Shown here piece after piece: positions 44,613-55,000 of a DNA stretch of 64,000 nucleotides (within the stretch, counting starts at the first letter, position 1; each line of letters opens with the position of its first letter). The position numbers and the translations under genes are program-made. This DNA is from Micromonospora sp. HK10 (GTDB lineage Bacteria; Actinomycetota; Actinomycetes; Mycobacteriales; Micromonosporaceae). The stretch lies in NCBI RefSeq assembly GCF_000982955.1, contig NZ_KQ058828.1, positions 1-64,000 of the forward strand, given 5' to 3'. The notes below the pieces were generated by a model that worked only from the letters and a program-made list of their open reading frames with translations, was not told the origin of the DNA and ran no database searches.

Positions 44613-46768
44613 GTCGGTGGCCCTACTGTGCTGGCGAGGACCGGCAGGATGCGCGCGGCGCTGTCCACCGCGACCATCCGGAACTCGGTGGTGTACGGGT
44701 TTCCGTCGCCGTCGCGGAGCCAGAGTTGATCCGGATCCGGCAGCATCTCCTGCAGCCGCACCGGGCCCGCGGTCTCCCGGCGCCAGGATCTGGCCAGGTT
44801 GCTGACGAGAACCGCCGAGTCCAGATCCACGTAGAACGGTTTGGGCTCCGACGGCAGTTGCGCGAACAGGTGCCGGGGCAGGCCGCGCTCCGCGAGCCAC
44901 CCGCCGAGCACCTCGGGTCGATAGCCGGTCCTGGTGAGTACCCCGGCGGGCAGCTCGTCCAGCTCGAACGTCCAGGTCGCTCGCCGGATCACCAGGTTGT
45001 CCAGGATCAGGCGCGGCCCCGGGGCCGGCAGCCGGAACAGATTCACCGCCAGCGCCGACAGGAACTCGCCGAAGAACTCGCGCACGGGAAGTGACCAGCT
45101 CGCCCGAGCCGGGCCGGCGACCAACGCGCCCTGCTCGAGCCGCACCAGCAGGGTGGCGGCAGGCCATGCCGGTGCGCCGTCGGGAGTGCCCAGGTCAGCG
45201 CTGTGCGACCAGTAGAGGTAGCGGCCGGGCACATGCATGGCGAGCGGGGGGTACCGGCGCGAATCGATCTGTGGGCCGTACGGGTAGCACGGGACGATCC
45301 GCCCGCCCGCCATGTCTCCCGCGATCAACTCGTCCAGCCGGCTCGGCTCATCGGCGAGCGTGTGGAAGAACCGCGACTCCAGGGTGTTCATCCCGACGTG
45401 CAGCTCGCCGAGAACCCAGAACGACTCGGGCCCGTCGTGCGCGAGCAGCAGGTCGGGGCTGTGATGCCGGGCAGCCGCCCAGCCCGGTTCGCGGGCCGGG
45501 AACATGGCGGAGACCAGGGGGCCCAGGTCGGCGCTCGCCAGTTGGACCGGACCGGCGCTGCCGCCGGTCGAGTCGGCGAGGACCTCCGCCCACCGGAGCG
45601 TGAAGTCCTGCGCGACGTCGTGCACGGGCGTGCCCCGTGCGCCGGAGAGAACGTCGGCGGCAGCAAGGAACAGGTCCGTGAGCAGCACTGCGTCGCGTCG
45701 CTGGCGCAGGTCCGCGTACACCTGCTGGAGCCGTTCCTCGACGGCTTCGCCGATCTCGGCGGTCAGCCAGCGGGCCGATTGCAGCAGCAACGCCAGTGGC
45801 TGGGCCAGCCGCTCGGTCATCCCCGCCGGAATCCGGACGTCCAGGTCGCGGCGGCAGTCCAGGTAGGCGAGCGTTCGCCCGGCGCCGACCTCGGCCTTGG
45901 TGCGGGTCACCGCCTCCCCGGTCAGCGCCGCGAACCGGCGATCGAGCTCGGCCAGCGCGCCGGCCAGCTCGGCCGGCCGCGTCGCCATCTTCTCCGCCTC
46001 GGCAAGGGCGGTGAGCAGCTTGTCGACGTCGGAGAGCCACTCGTCGCGGCCTGCCGTGTCGGGAAGCATCGCGATCTGCGCCCGCAGGGATTCCTCGGGG
46101 TGGGCGTCCGGCCGCACGGTGAACTCGGAGGTGATCACGCCCGCGTCGAGGAGTGCGGTGAGCTGGGCCTGGTCGGCCGGTGCGAGGTGGGCGGCCGTCG
46201 TGGTGCCGTCGATCCGTCGGAGCACGGCGAGCTGCGCCGAACTCAGCGGCATCGGGGGGCGGTAGGGGCGCCGGACCTCGTCCTCGACGACCCGGACGGC
46301 GGGGTTCAGGCGCAGCGGCAGGTGTGGTCCTACCCGCGGGTCGGCGGCGATGGCCGCGGCCAGCGCCCGCACCGCCCACAGCTCGATGGACGCCTCCGAC
46401 CGACGGATCGCTCCGGAGCCCGCGACGCGCAGGTGATGACCCGGCTCGGTGGTGAGGTCCGCCCAGCCGACCGGGCCGAAGAAGCCGATGCTGTCGTTCT
46501 TCGCGCAGTACCGTTGCGCGTACTTCGCGAGCACGCCGATCCGGTACGACGTGAGTGCCGGCTCCGGCCGTCCGGCCCAACTCGCCACCACCGCGGGGTT
46601 CTGCCACGTGAGTGCGGCCAGGAAGGCCGGCTCGGTGAGCAGGTCACGCAGTGCCGGTCCGGCGTCGCCGGCCAGACCGGCGAGCCAGGAGAACGGCATG
46701 CCGGCGCCCCGCACGGGCGCGATCGGCCACAGCCCCCAGTCGTCGTTCAGTCGAACGAGATCATTCAT
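44606..46768 (-). CDS. LanB-like lantibiotic dehydratase N-domain protein, copy 2
   Basis: Protein of 720 residues, homologous end to end to the one at 20278-22458. Shared marks are QRYCAKNDSIGFFGPVGWA near residue 95 and, at the C-terminus, KPFYVDLDSAVLV then EMLPDPDQLWLRDGDG. Like copy 1 it appears to lack the C-terminal elimination domain of full-length LanB. The ATG at 46768 overlaps the PKS module B stop as ATGA. Each LanB-like gene therefore follows a KS-AT-KR-DH-ACP gene, directly here and one gene later in copy 1. It may act on the intermediate made by the preceding module; the reaction is unknown. Confidence 0.82.
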   Translation of the reverse strand: MNDLVRLNDDWGLWPIAPVRGAGMPFSWLAGLAGDAGPALRDLLTEPAFLAALTWQNPAVVASWAGRPEPALTSYRIGVLAKYAQRYCAKNDSIGFFGPVGWADLTTEPGHHLRVAGSGAIRRSEASIELWAVRALAAAIAADPRVGPHLPLRLNPAVRVVEDEVRRPYRPPMPLSSAQLAVLRRIDGTTTAAHLAPADQAQLTALLDAGVITSEFTVRPDAHPEESLRAQIAMLPDTAGRDEWLSDVDKLLTALAEAEKMATRPAELAGALAELDRRFAALTGEAVTRTKAEVGAGRTLAYLDCRRDLDVRIPAGMTERLAQPLALLLQSARWLTAEIGEAVEERLQQVYADLRQRRDAVLLTDLFLAAADVLSGARGTPVHDVAQDFTLRWAEVLADSTGGSAGPVQLASADLGPLVSAMFPAREPGWAAARHHSPDLLLAHDGPESFWVLGELHVGMNTLESRFFHTLADEPSRLDELIAGDMAGGRIVPCYPYGPQIDSRRYPPLAMHVPGRYLYWSHSADLGTPDGAPAWPAATLLVRLEQGALVAGPARASWSLPVREFFGEFLSALAVNLFRLPAPGPRLILDNLVIRRATWTFELDELPAGVLTRTGYRPEVLGGWLAERGLPRHLFAQLPSEPKPFYVDLDSAVLVSNLARSWRRETAGPVRLQEMLPDPDQLWLRDGDGNPYTTEFRMVAVDSAARILPVLASTVGPPTC

Positions 46769-49700
46769 CGCACACCCTGCTCCCACAGCAGGTCGGTGAT
46801 CGCCGCGACGGTGGGGTAGTCGAAGATCGCGCCGATGGAGAGCTCGACCTGGAACGTCTCCCGGATGGCCCCGATCAAGGTGATCGCGGTCAGCGAGTTT
46901 CCGCCGACCTCGAAGAAGTGGACGTCCACGGAGAGACCCGGATCCCCGATCGCGTCCACCCAGAGGGCCTTGACCCTGGCCTGGATCCGGTCGCGCTCCC
47001 CCGCGGAACCGGATGCCTCGGCGTCCACCACCGGCTCGATCGTCGGTGCAACGGCGGCGGTGACCGGCTGGTCGGCGACGACCGCCGGTGGCCGGGGCGC
47101 CACCGGAGGCCTCGCGGCCCGTTGCACCGGCACCGCCTGGACCGGCCGCGCCCCCGGCTCGACCAGCACCTGACCGGGATGCTCCGCGCCGAGGATGCTC
47201 AGGGTGAGCGCGACTCCGGCGCGCGGGTCGATCCCGTCCCCGGCGGGTGTCCCGCTGCTGCCGGCGCCGGTCGCTGCCGCGTCGCCGCCCACCTGCCAGC
47301 CGTCGGTCACCTTGCGCAGGGTGTAGCCGGTGGCACGGCAGAGAAGGTTGCCGTCCGGGTCGATGAGGTCCAGGTTCGCCCTGATCACGCCGGCCCCGTC
47401 CGGAAGCCGGCGGACGTGGGCGAACAGCCGAGCCGGAAGGCGCCGCACGAAGGCCGCGGACTCGACGCAGAAGGGTACGTGGTAGCCGTCCTCCGGGCGC
47501 CGGAACGCCGTCGAGGCCGTGTCCATCAGGGAAGGGTGGATCAGATACCGGTTCACGTCGCCGGCGAACTCCTGCGGCAGCTCGAGGGAGAGCAGCAGTT
47601 CGTCGACTTCCCGCGCGGATCGTGACCGGACGCCGGCCACGTTGTCCCAGCGGCGGCCGAGCTGGAACAGCCGCGGTCCGTCCTCGTCGGACTCGGCGAT
47701 GAGGTGCTGGTGGGTCTTCCGCAACGCGGGCAGGTCCGGTGCCTCGCCCAGTTCGCCCACCAGCGCGACCCTGGCGCTGGCGTGCCTGACCGCGACGGCG
47801 TCGGGTTCGTCCCGCGGCCGCGACAACGCTTCGATGACGCCGTCCGGATGGAGCCGGATCTCCACGCGGCGCACCGTTTCGGTCGCCAACACCTGGTGGT
47901 AGACGACGTCGCTGAGGCGGACCGGCAGGTCGCGCCCGGTGATCGCGCAGTAGCCGCGGAGCAGCAGTTCGAGCTGACCGGTGCCGGGCAGGATCGCCTT
48001 CCCGGCGAGCCGGTGTTCGTCCATGATCGGATCGGTGCCGGGTCCGACGTCGATCGACCAGGTCTGTACGCCGTACTCGGCGGCCATCCCGACCTCGGCC
48101 CAGGACGGCCAGTTGATGGAGACCGCGGGAACACCGTCGTGTCGCAGCCGCATCGTGAACGCATCCTGGAAAGCGTTCGCCGCCGCGTAATCGGCGCTGC
48201 CGATCAGCCCGTCGGTGGCCGCTCGGCTGGAGAAACAGGCGAAGAAGTCGAGTTGCGGGCCGGTGCGCAGGGCCTCCGCCAGCAGCACGGTGCCCCGCAC
48301 CTTCGGCTCCAGGACCTTCCTGGCGTCGGCCGGATCACGGAACCGCACCAGTCCGTCGCCGGGCAGCCCGGCCAGATGGAACACGCCGTTGACCGGGCCG
48401 AAACGGGCGGTGGCGGCGTCCAGGGCGCGCCGGAGCGCCCGCCGGTCGGCCACGTCGCCGGTGAGCACCCGCACCTGTGCCCCGAGCCTGGTCAGCTCCG
48501 CGATCCGGCCCCGCAGCCGCAGCGAGCGCTCGTCGGTCGCGTCGTCGGCCAGGCCGGTGCGGCTGAGCAGCAGCAGGCGCGGGCGTAGGCCGGTGCCGGC
48601 CAGCCCGCGCGCCAGTGCCATGCCCAGCCCGCCGGTGCCCCCGGTGACCAGATAGGTGCCCTGTCGGCGCAACACGGACGCGGCCGCGGCGGTACCGGCC
48701 GGTTCCAGGTGGTACGGCCGGGCGGCGGCGGTCCATCGGCGTGCGCCACGTAGCGCAACGACGTCGTGCTCGGCCCAACAGGTCAGCTCGCGAGCGAGCT
48801 GTCGCTCGTGGGCGGCGGACACGTCGATCACCCGGCAGCCGAGCTGTGGTGATTCCTTCGCGAGCGATCGGGCGAAGCCGACGAGCATCGCGGCCACCGG
48901 ATCGACCGCCTCGCTTCCGGTGACGTCGACCGCGCCGTGCGTGACGATGAGGAGTCCCGGCGCGGCGTCGGAGGCGGCCTCACCGATCGCCTGGGTGACC
49001 GCGAGCAGGCTGCCGAAGGCGTGCTCGACCGCGCGGTCGATGGTGCCGCCGGAGATCTCGGCCGTCGTCGTCATGGCGTGGATGACCAGTCGCGCCGGCG
49101 TGCCCCGGCGGTGCAGTTCGCTCAGCACGCGGGCGTGGTCGGCTCGTTCGCCCGGACGCACCCGGAACTCGCCGGTCGTCTCCGCGTAGTTGTCCGCCGG
49201 CCTGGCGATCGAGAGGGTGGCTCCGGCCTGCTGCAGGGCGAGCACCAGGGGGAGGCTCTCCGCTTCCTCGGCGGGTGCCAGCAGCAGGCAGTGTCCGTCC
49301 AGGGTTCCCTCGACCGCGGGTTCTGCCTGGGCCCACTCGATGGTCGACAGTGGGGTTTGCGCGGCGGGCTCGGCCGCGGCGGGCGGGTGGGCGGGAGCTG
49401 CTTCGCCGGCCGTCGGGACGCGCTGGGCGATCGGATCCACCCAGTGCCGCCGGCGCTGGTACGGGTAGCCCGGCAGGGGCACCCGGCGCACCTCACCGAG
49501 ATCCTCGTCGGCGCAGGCCCAGTCGAGGTCGTGCCCCTCGGCCCAGACCCGGGCCGTCGCGTCCAGCAGCCCGTGCTGCTGCTCCAGCACCGGAACGAAC
49601 GTGGAGCCGTTCCCGCCGGCCAGCTTGCCGAGGTTGCTGAGGACCTGGTCGGGGCCGGTCTCCAGGACCAGTCGGGGTCCGCCCTCGAGCAGTGCGGCAA

Positions 49701-52023
49701 GCGCCCGGTCGAACCGCACCGGCCCGGTGACCTGGTCGGCCCAGAAGATCGGGTGGGTCGCCTGGCTGTCGTCGAGGAGCCCGCCGGCGGCCGCCGAGTA
49801 GAACGGGATCGCCGGTGGGTGGAGGTGCACGCCCTGGAAGGCCAGCGCGAACTCCTGGGCCGCGGACGTCATGAGCGGACTGTGGAAAGCGCCCGCCGTG
49901 TTCAGCGGTGTGGCGGCGACCTTGCGACTGGCCAACACGGCCTGCATCGCCTCGATGTCGTCCCTGGTGCCGCTGAGCACGCACTGTTGCGGGCCGTTGA
50001 CCACGGCCAGGGTGACTCCGGTGGGAAGCATCGCCGCGAGGTCGTCCGCCGGCATGCCCACCGCGAGCATGGCGCCGGGCGGGGCGGTCTCCATCGCCCG
50101 GCCGCGGGCCGCCACCAGCTTCGCAGCGTCGGACACCGAAATGACTCCGGCCACCACGGCGGCGGCGATCTCGCCGACGCTGTGACCGATGACCGCCCCG
50201 GGGCGTACGCCGCGCGCTCGCAGTGCCGCCGCCGTGGCGTACTCGACCGCGAACAACATCGCCTGGGCCGCCGCGGTTCCCGTCAGCCGTCCCGGATCGC
50301 CGGCGAGCCAGTCACCGCGTACGTCGACCTCGTGCTGCGCCAGCAGGTCGAGGGCCTCGTCGGCGGCGGCGGCGAAGGAGGCGTCCGTGTGGTACGCCTC
50401 AACGCCCATGCCGGGGCGTTGCGAGCCCTGCCCCGGGAACGCGAACACGACGTCGCGCCGTCCACCGCTGGGTGTGGTGATCACATTCTTGCCGGCGCGA
50501 AGCACGGTCGCGGCTTCGGCGGCGTCAGCGGCGATCGCGGCGAACCGCTGCGGGTACGCCCGGCGTCCGTGTTGCAGGGTGTGGACGGCGGCGGCGAAGG
50601 CCTGCTCGTTCTCCCCGTCGGCGAAGTATCCGGCCAGGTTCTCCTGGTACTGACGGCCCGCCTCGTCGCTCCGCGCCGACCAGACGACGATCCTCGGCCG
50701 GCGGGGTGCCGCTGTCACGGTGCGGGGCGGGGCCTCCTGGACGACGACGTGCGCGTTGGTGCCGCCTACGCCGAACGAACTGACTCCGCCGACGCGCGGC
50801 GCGCCGGAGGGCATGGTCGTCAGTCGGTCGGCGATGACGAACGGCGTGCTGTCGAGGTCGAGCTTGGGGTTCGGTTCGGTGAAGTTGACGGTGGCCGGGA
50901 TGCGGCCGTGCCGCAGCGCCAGGATCGCTTTGATCAACGAGGCGATACCGGAGGCGTGTCCGAGGTGGCCGACACTCGCCTTGACCGAGCCGAGGGTCAC
51001 CCGGGCGTTGCCGACGTCACCGACCGCGCGCAGCGCCCGGTGCAGTGCCGCGACCTCGATCGGGTCTCCGAGCTGGGTACCGGTGGCGTGGCACTCCACG
51101 AAGGACAGGTCGGTGGCGGTGACGTCGGCCATGGCGAACGCCTCGGCCAGCATGGCCGTCTGCCCCTGGATGGACGGGGCGGTGAATCCCGCCTTGGCCG
51201 AGCCGTCGTTGTTCAGTGCGCTGCCGCGGAGCACCGCGTGGATGGTGTCGCCGTCGGCGAGGGCGTCTTCGAGCCGCTTGAGCACGACGGCACCGGCGCC
51301 GCTGGAGAACAGGGTGCCGTCTGCCTTAACGTCGAAGGGCCGGACGTGGCCGTCCCGGGAGAACGGGCTGCCGTCGGCCCACAGATACCCGTGCCCGAAG
51401 GGCATCTCCACCTCGGCGCCACCGGCGATGGCGACATCGCATTCGCCGTTGCGCAGTGCCTGTCCGGCCAGGTGCACCGCGACCAGAGAGCTGGAACAGG
51501 CGGTCGAGACCGATATCGCCGCGCCCCGAAGGTTCAGCTTGTACGCGGCCGTGATCGCCACGTAGTCCGTGTTGTTGAGCGCGGTGACCGCGAAACTTGT
51601 CGTGGCCGCCTCATTGCCGGTGTGGCCGAGGTGCAGGTCCAGGTATCTGTTGGCGCCGGCGGCGCCGTACACCGCGATCGTGGCGTCGGTGGCATGGGGG
51701 TTGCAGCCGGCGTGCTCGAGGGCGGCGTGGGCACTCTCCAGGAACATGCGGATCTGCGGGTCCGTGTGGTCGGCCTCGCGCGGCGTGTAGCCGAACAGCG
51801 CGGAGTCGAAGTCCGGTATGCCGGGCGCGTTCGCGAACGCCTTGACGTAGTCGGGGTTGCTCAGCATGGCCTCGGGGACGCCGTACTGCCGTAGCTCCTC
51901 GTCCGACGGGAAGCTGATGCTCTCCACGGCGTCGCGTAGGTTGGCCCAGTACTGGGCGACGTCGGGCGCTCCGGGGAACCGCCCGGCCAGACCCACAACC
52001 GCGATGTGATGACGGTCGCTCAC
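46765..52023 (-). CDS. Type I PKS module, KS-AT-KR-DH-ACP (module B)
   Basis: 1752 residues. KS Cys176 (TACSSS) with CHATGT and SVGHLG. AT GHSVGE at 613-618 and GAFH at 711-714, the motif seen in FabD-type malonyl transferases, so malonyl is likely. KR TGGTGGLG near 1130, Ser near 1266, Tyr1279 (DYAAAN). DH His1337 (DEHRLAGKAILPGTG) and Asp1501 (HPSLMD). ACP Ser near 1710 (VGGNSL) after a long Ala/Pro-rich linker at about 1580-1670. All three catalytic sets look intact. The start is a GTG at 52023 overlapping the upstream NRPS stop as GTGA. As in modules A and C, the KR precedes the DH. Confidence 0.93.
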   Translation of the reverse strand: MSDRHHIAVVGLAGRFPGAPDVAQYWANLRDAVESISFPSDEELRQYGVPEAMLSNPDYVKAFANAPGIPDFDSALFGYTPREADHTDPQIRMFLESAHAALEHAGCNPHATDATIAVYGAAGANRYLDLHLGHTGNEAATTSFAVTALNNTDYVAITAAYKLNLRGAAISVSTACSSSLVAVHLAGQALRNGECDVAIAGGAEVEMPFGHGYLWADGSPFSRDGHVRPFDVKADGTLFSSGAGAVVLKRLEDALADGDTIHAVLRGSALNNDGSAKAGFTAPSIQGQTAMLAEAFAMADVTATDLSFVECHATGTQLGDPIEVAALHRALRAVGDVGNARVTLGSVKASVGHLGHASGIASLIKAILALRHGRIPATVNFTEPNPKLDLDSTPFVIADRLTTMPSGAPRVGGVSSFGVGGTNAHVVVQEAPPRTVTAAPRRPRIVVWSARSDEAGRQYQENLAGYFADGENEQAFAAAVHTLQHGRRAYPQRFAAIAADAAEAATVLRAGKNVITTPSGGRRDVVFAFPGQGSQRPGMGVEAYHTDASFAAAADEALDLLAQHEVDVRGDWLAGDPGRLTGTAAAQAMLFAVEYATAAALRARGVRPGAVIGHSVGEIAAAVVAGVISVSDAAKLVAARGRAMETAPPGAMLAVGMPADDLAAMLPTGVTLAVVNGPQQCVLSGTRDDIEAMQAVLASRKVAATPLNTAGAFHSPLMTSAAQEFALAFQGVHLHPPAIPFYSAAAGGLLDDSQATHPIFWADQVTGPVRFDRALAALLEGGPRLVLETGPDQVLSNLGKLAGGNGSTFVPVLEQQHGLLDATARVWAEGHDLDWACADEDLGEVRRVPLPGYPYQRRRHWVDPIAQRVPTAGEAAPAHPPAAAEPAAQTPLSTIEWAQAEPAVEGTLDGHCLLLAPAEEAESLPLVLALQQAGATLSIARPADNYAETTGEFRVRPGERADHARVLSELHRRGTPARLVIHAMTTTAEISGGTIDRAVEHAFGSLLAVTQAIGEAASDAAPGLLIVTHGAVDVTGSEAVDPVAAMLVGFARSLAKESPQLGCRVIDVSAAHERQLARELTCWAEHDVVALRGARRWTAAARPYHLEPAGTAAAASVLRRQGTYLVTGGTGGLGMALARGLAGTGLRPRLLLLSRTGLADDATDERSLRLRGRIAELTRLGAQVRVLTGDVADRRALRRALDAATARFGPVNGVFHLAGLPGDGLVRFRDPADARKVLEPKVRGTVLLAEALRTGPQLDFFACFSSRAATDGLIGSADYAAANAFQDAFTMRLRHDGVPAVSINWPSWAEVGMAAEYGVQTWSIDVGPGTDPIMDEHRLAGKAILPGTGQLELLLRGYCAITGRDLPVRLSDVVYHQVLATETVRRVEIRLHPDGVIEALSRPRDEPDAVAVRHASARVALVGELGEAPDLPALRKTHQHLIAESDEDGPRLFQLGRRWDNVAGVRSRSAREVDELLLSLELPQEFAGDVNRYLIHPSLMDTASTAFRRPEDGYHVPFCVESAAFVRRLPARLFAHVRRLPDGAGVIRANLDLIDPDGNLLCRATGYTLRKVTDGWQVGGDAAATGAGSSGTPAGDGIDPRAGVALTLSILGAEHPGQVLVEPGARPVQAVPVQRAARPPVAPRPPAVVADQPVTAAVAPTIEPVVDAEASGSAGERDRIQARVKALWVDAIGDPGLSVDVHFFEVGGNSLTAITLIGAIRETFQVELSIGAIFDYPTVAAITDLLWEQGVR

Positions 52024-55000
52024 GACAGTTCCCTTCGTATCCTTGCCCGAGCCGATTGGCGGCGCGACGCGTCCACGGCGACAGGTGTGCGGGTGGTGCG
52101 GGATGCGGGCACGACCGCGGCTGCGCCGCTCAGGCGGGCGGCCAGCGCCCGCACGGTGGGCAGTTCGAATAGCGTCAGCATCGGCACCTCGCGTCCCAGC
52201 CGCTCCTCGAGTGCCACCTGGGTTTTGATCATCAGCAGGGAACTCCCGCCGAGGTCGAAGAAGTTGCTGTTGAGATCGTCGGGCGGGTAGCCGAGGACCT
52301 CGCGCCAGACGTCGGCGATCTCGCGCTCGAGCTGCGAGAACTCAGCCACGCGGTCGCCGGTCCCGGGGTCCGGCCGCCAGGGCGGAAGCGCGTCCCGGTC
52401 GAGCTTTCCGTTGCGCGACAGGGGGATCTCTGCGACCTGGACCACTCCGGCGGGGACCAGGTGGGACGGCAGGACGGCCCGCAGGTCGGCGCGCAGTCCG
52501 GCCACGCTCACCGCCGCGCCGGCAGCGGGTGTGACATAGGCGATGAGCCGGTCCGCTGCCAGCACCGTACGACAGTCGACGATGTAATCGAGGCCGCGAA
52601 CGGCGGCGTCGACCTCCTGCGGTTCGACCCGGAAGCCGGCGATCTTGATCTGCTCGTCGGCTCGGCCGAGAAACTCGATGATCCCGCCGGGCAGGTACCG
52701 GCCGAGGTCGCCGGTGACGTACCGGCGGCCGTACCCGTCGGCGAGATAAGGGCTCCGCACGACGATCCTGCCGATCTCTCCGACCGCGGCCGGCTGTCCG
52801 TCAGCGCCGGCCACCAGCACGTCCGTCCCGCTGATTCCGGTGCCGATCGGTATCCGGCGGTCGTCGCCGCCCAGCTCGTCGCCGGGCGCGACGCTGTACC
52901 AGGCGGCGACCTGCGGGGTCTCCGTCGTTCCGTACGCGTTGACCAGGGTCGCCGCGGGCGCGGTGGCCCGGATCGCGGCGGCGTCCGCGGCGAAGAGTTG
53001 GTCGCCGCCGCAGAGCACCAGACGCAGCCGCGGCAGCGGTCGCCGCGTCGCTGTGATCAACCGCAGCAGTTGGGGGGTCAGGTGCACCACGGTGATCTGC
53101 TCGCGGTCGAGCCAGGCATGCAGGTCCCGCGGCGAACGGATGATCTCGTCAGGCGGGATGTGGAGCGTGGCTCCCACGGCCAACGGGGCGAAGACGTCCC
53201 GCAGCAGCGGATCGTGGGCCAGCCCGGACAGCATGGTGAACCGGTCGGAACTCGTCAGCCGGAACGTGACGGCGTACTCGGCCAGGAAGTGCGCCAGCGG
53301 AACGCCGCTCGCCCGGACCGGCTTGGGTGCCCCGGTGGTGCCGGAGGTGAACCCGACATGCCCGGCCGGGGTGAACGGTGGAGCGAGCTTCGCGCCGGGC
53401 CGCACCGGATCGATCGGAATCAGCGGTGCGCCCGCCTGCAGAGCCGCGGGGGACGCGCCGCTGAACAGGATCGCCTTTGCCCCGCCCACGGCCTCGAGCT
53501 GGGCCCGCAGCCTGCCTTCCGGGTATGCCGGGTCGAGGATCGTGATGTCGGCACCGACGGACCAGGCGGCGAGCAGGCCGGCGACCAGGGACCCGCCCCG
53601 GGATGCGTGGACGGCGACCAGATCGCCCGGGCCTACGTGCGCCGCGAGATCCGCGCGGACGGCCGACGCCCAGCCGGCGAGCTGTGCGTAGCCGATCTCC
53701 CCGACCGGGTCGACGACGGCGACCGCCGTGCCGGCCCGCCGCACGTTCGCGGCGAACGTGTCCAGCACCGTTGGGTGCTGCTGGTCCGGCTCCGCCAGTT
53801 CGGGCGCCCGCGCCGCAGTGAGTGGGCGGGTGGCGACCGCGAGGTCCGGTCGATCCGCGACCGCCGACAGCATGACCGCGAACTGGTCGGCGAGCTCGGC
53901 TGCGATCTGGGCGTCCACCTTGGCGTGGTCGTAGACGATGGTCAGGTCGAGCTGACCACCGAGGTCAGCGACGTAGACGTTGACATCGAAGACCGCGCCG
54001 ACCGGCGGCTCGTCGACGACCCAGGTCTTCACCTCCGGCAGCTCCGGCGCCGGGTCCGGTTCGCCGAGAAAGTTGAACCAGGTGTTGAACGAGACGTCGG
54101 TACCGGCGCGGCGCAGGTGGTGATGCACGACGTCGAAGGGAACCTCCTGGTTCGCGACGGCATGCGTGATCGCGGCGCGGGTCGCTCGGACCAGGTCGGT
54201 GAACGTGGCCTGCGCCGACGCGGTGATCCGGATGGCGGCGGTGTTCACGAGGAAGCCGACCAGATGCTCCGTCCCGGGTACGGTGCGGGTGCCCAACGGC
54301 ACCCCGATCACCTGGTCGTCCTCCCCTGCCCAGCGCCGTAACACGCCGGCCAGGCCGGAGAGCAGGACAACGAACAGGGTCGTCCGGTGCTCCCGCGCCA
54401 GCGCGCGAAGCTCGGCGGTGAGGTCCTGGTCGAGCGTCCGCCGACATATTCCCGGCCCGGGCCCGGCGGTCGCGCGGACCGGCAACGGGTACCGATACGG
54501 TGGGGGGCACCCGTCGAGCCGTCGCATCCAGCTCTGCAGTTGCCCGTCGTACGCCCCGGCGCGGAGCCGGTCGGCGTGCCAGACGCTGTAGTCGAGATAC
54601 GACAACGCCGGTTCCGGCGACGCCGGGTCGTCGCCGAGGTGCAGGGCACGGTAGGCCGCACCGAACTCGGCCAGCAGGACGCGTACCGTCTGGCCGTCCG
54701 AGATCAGGTGGTGCAGGGTCAGCACCAACCGGTGTTCCCCGTGCGCCAGGCTGATCAATGCCGCTCTCATGAGCGGTGGCCGCCCGAGGTCGAACGGGCG
54801 CCGGACCTCGGCCGAGATCCATTGGTCGGCCGCTGCCGCGTCCGGAAGGCTCACCGTGACGAGGGAGAACTCGGCCGGTACGTCGCGGAGCCGCTGCTCG
54901 GGCCCGTCCGCGCCGGGCACGATGGCGGTGCGCAGCGCCGAATGCCGCGCGACGAGGTGCCGGAGCGCACCGTCGACGGCCGCCGGGACGACGTCGCCGG

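Noticed and set aside
20278-46768. Lanthipeptide or thiopeptide cluster, suggested by the LanB-like genes
   Set aside because: No precursor peptide, cyclase, YcaO or elimination domain was found near either gene, and both are translationally coupled to PKS or NRPS genes.
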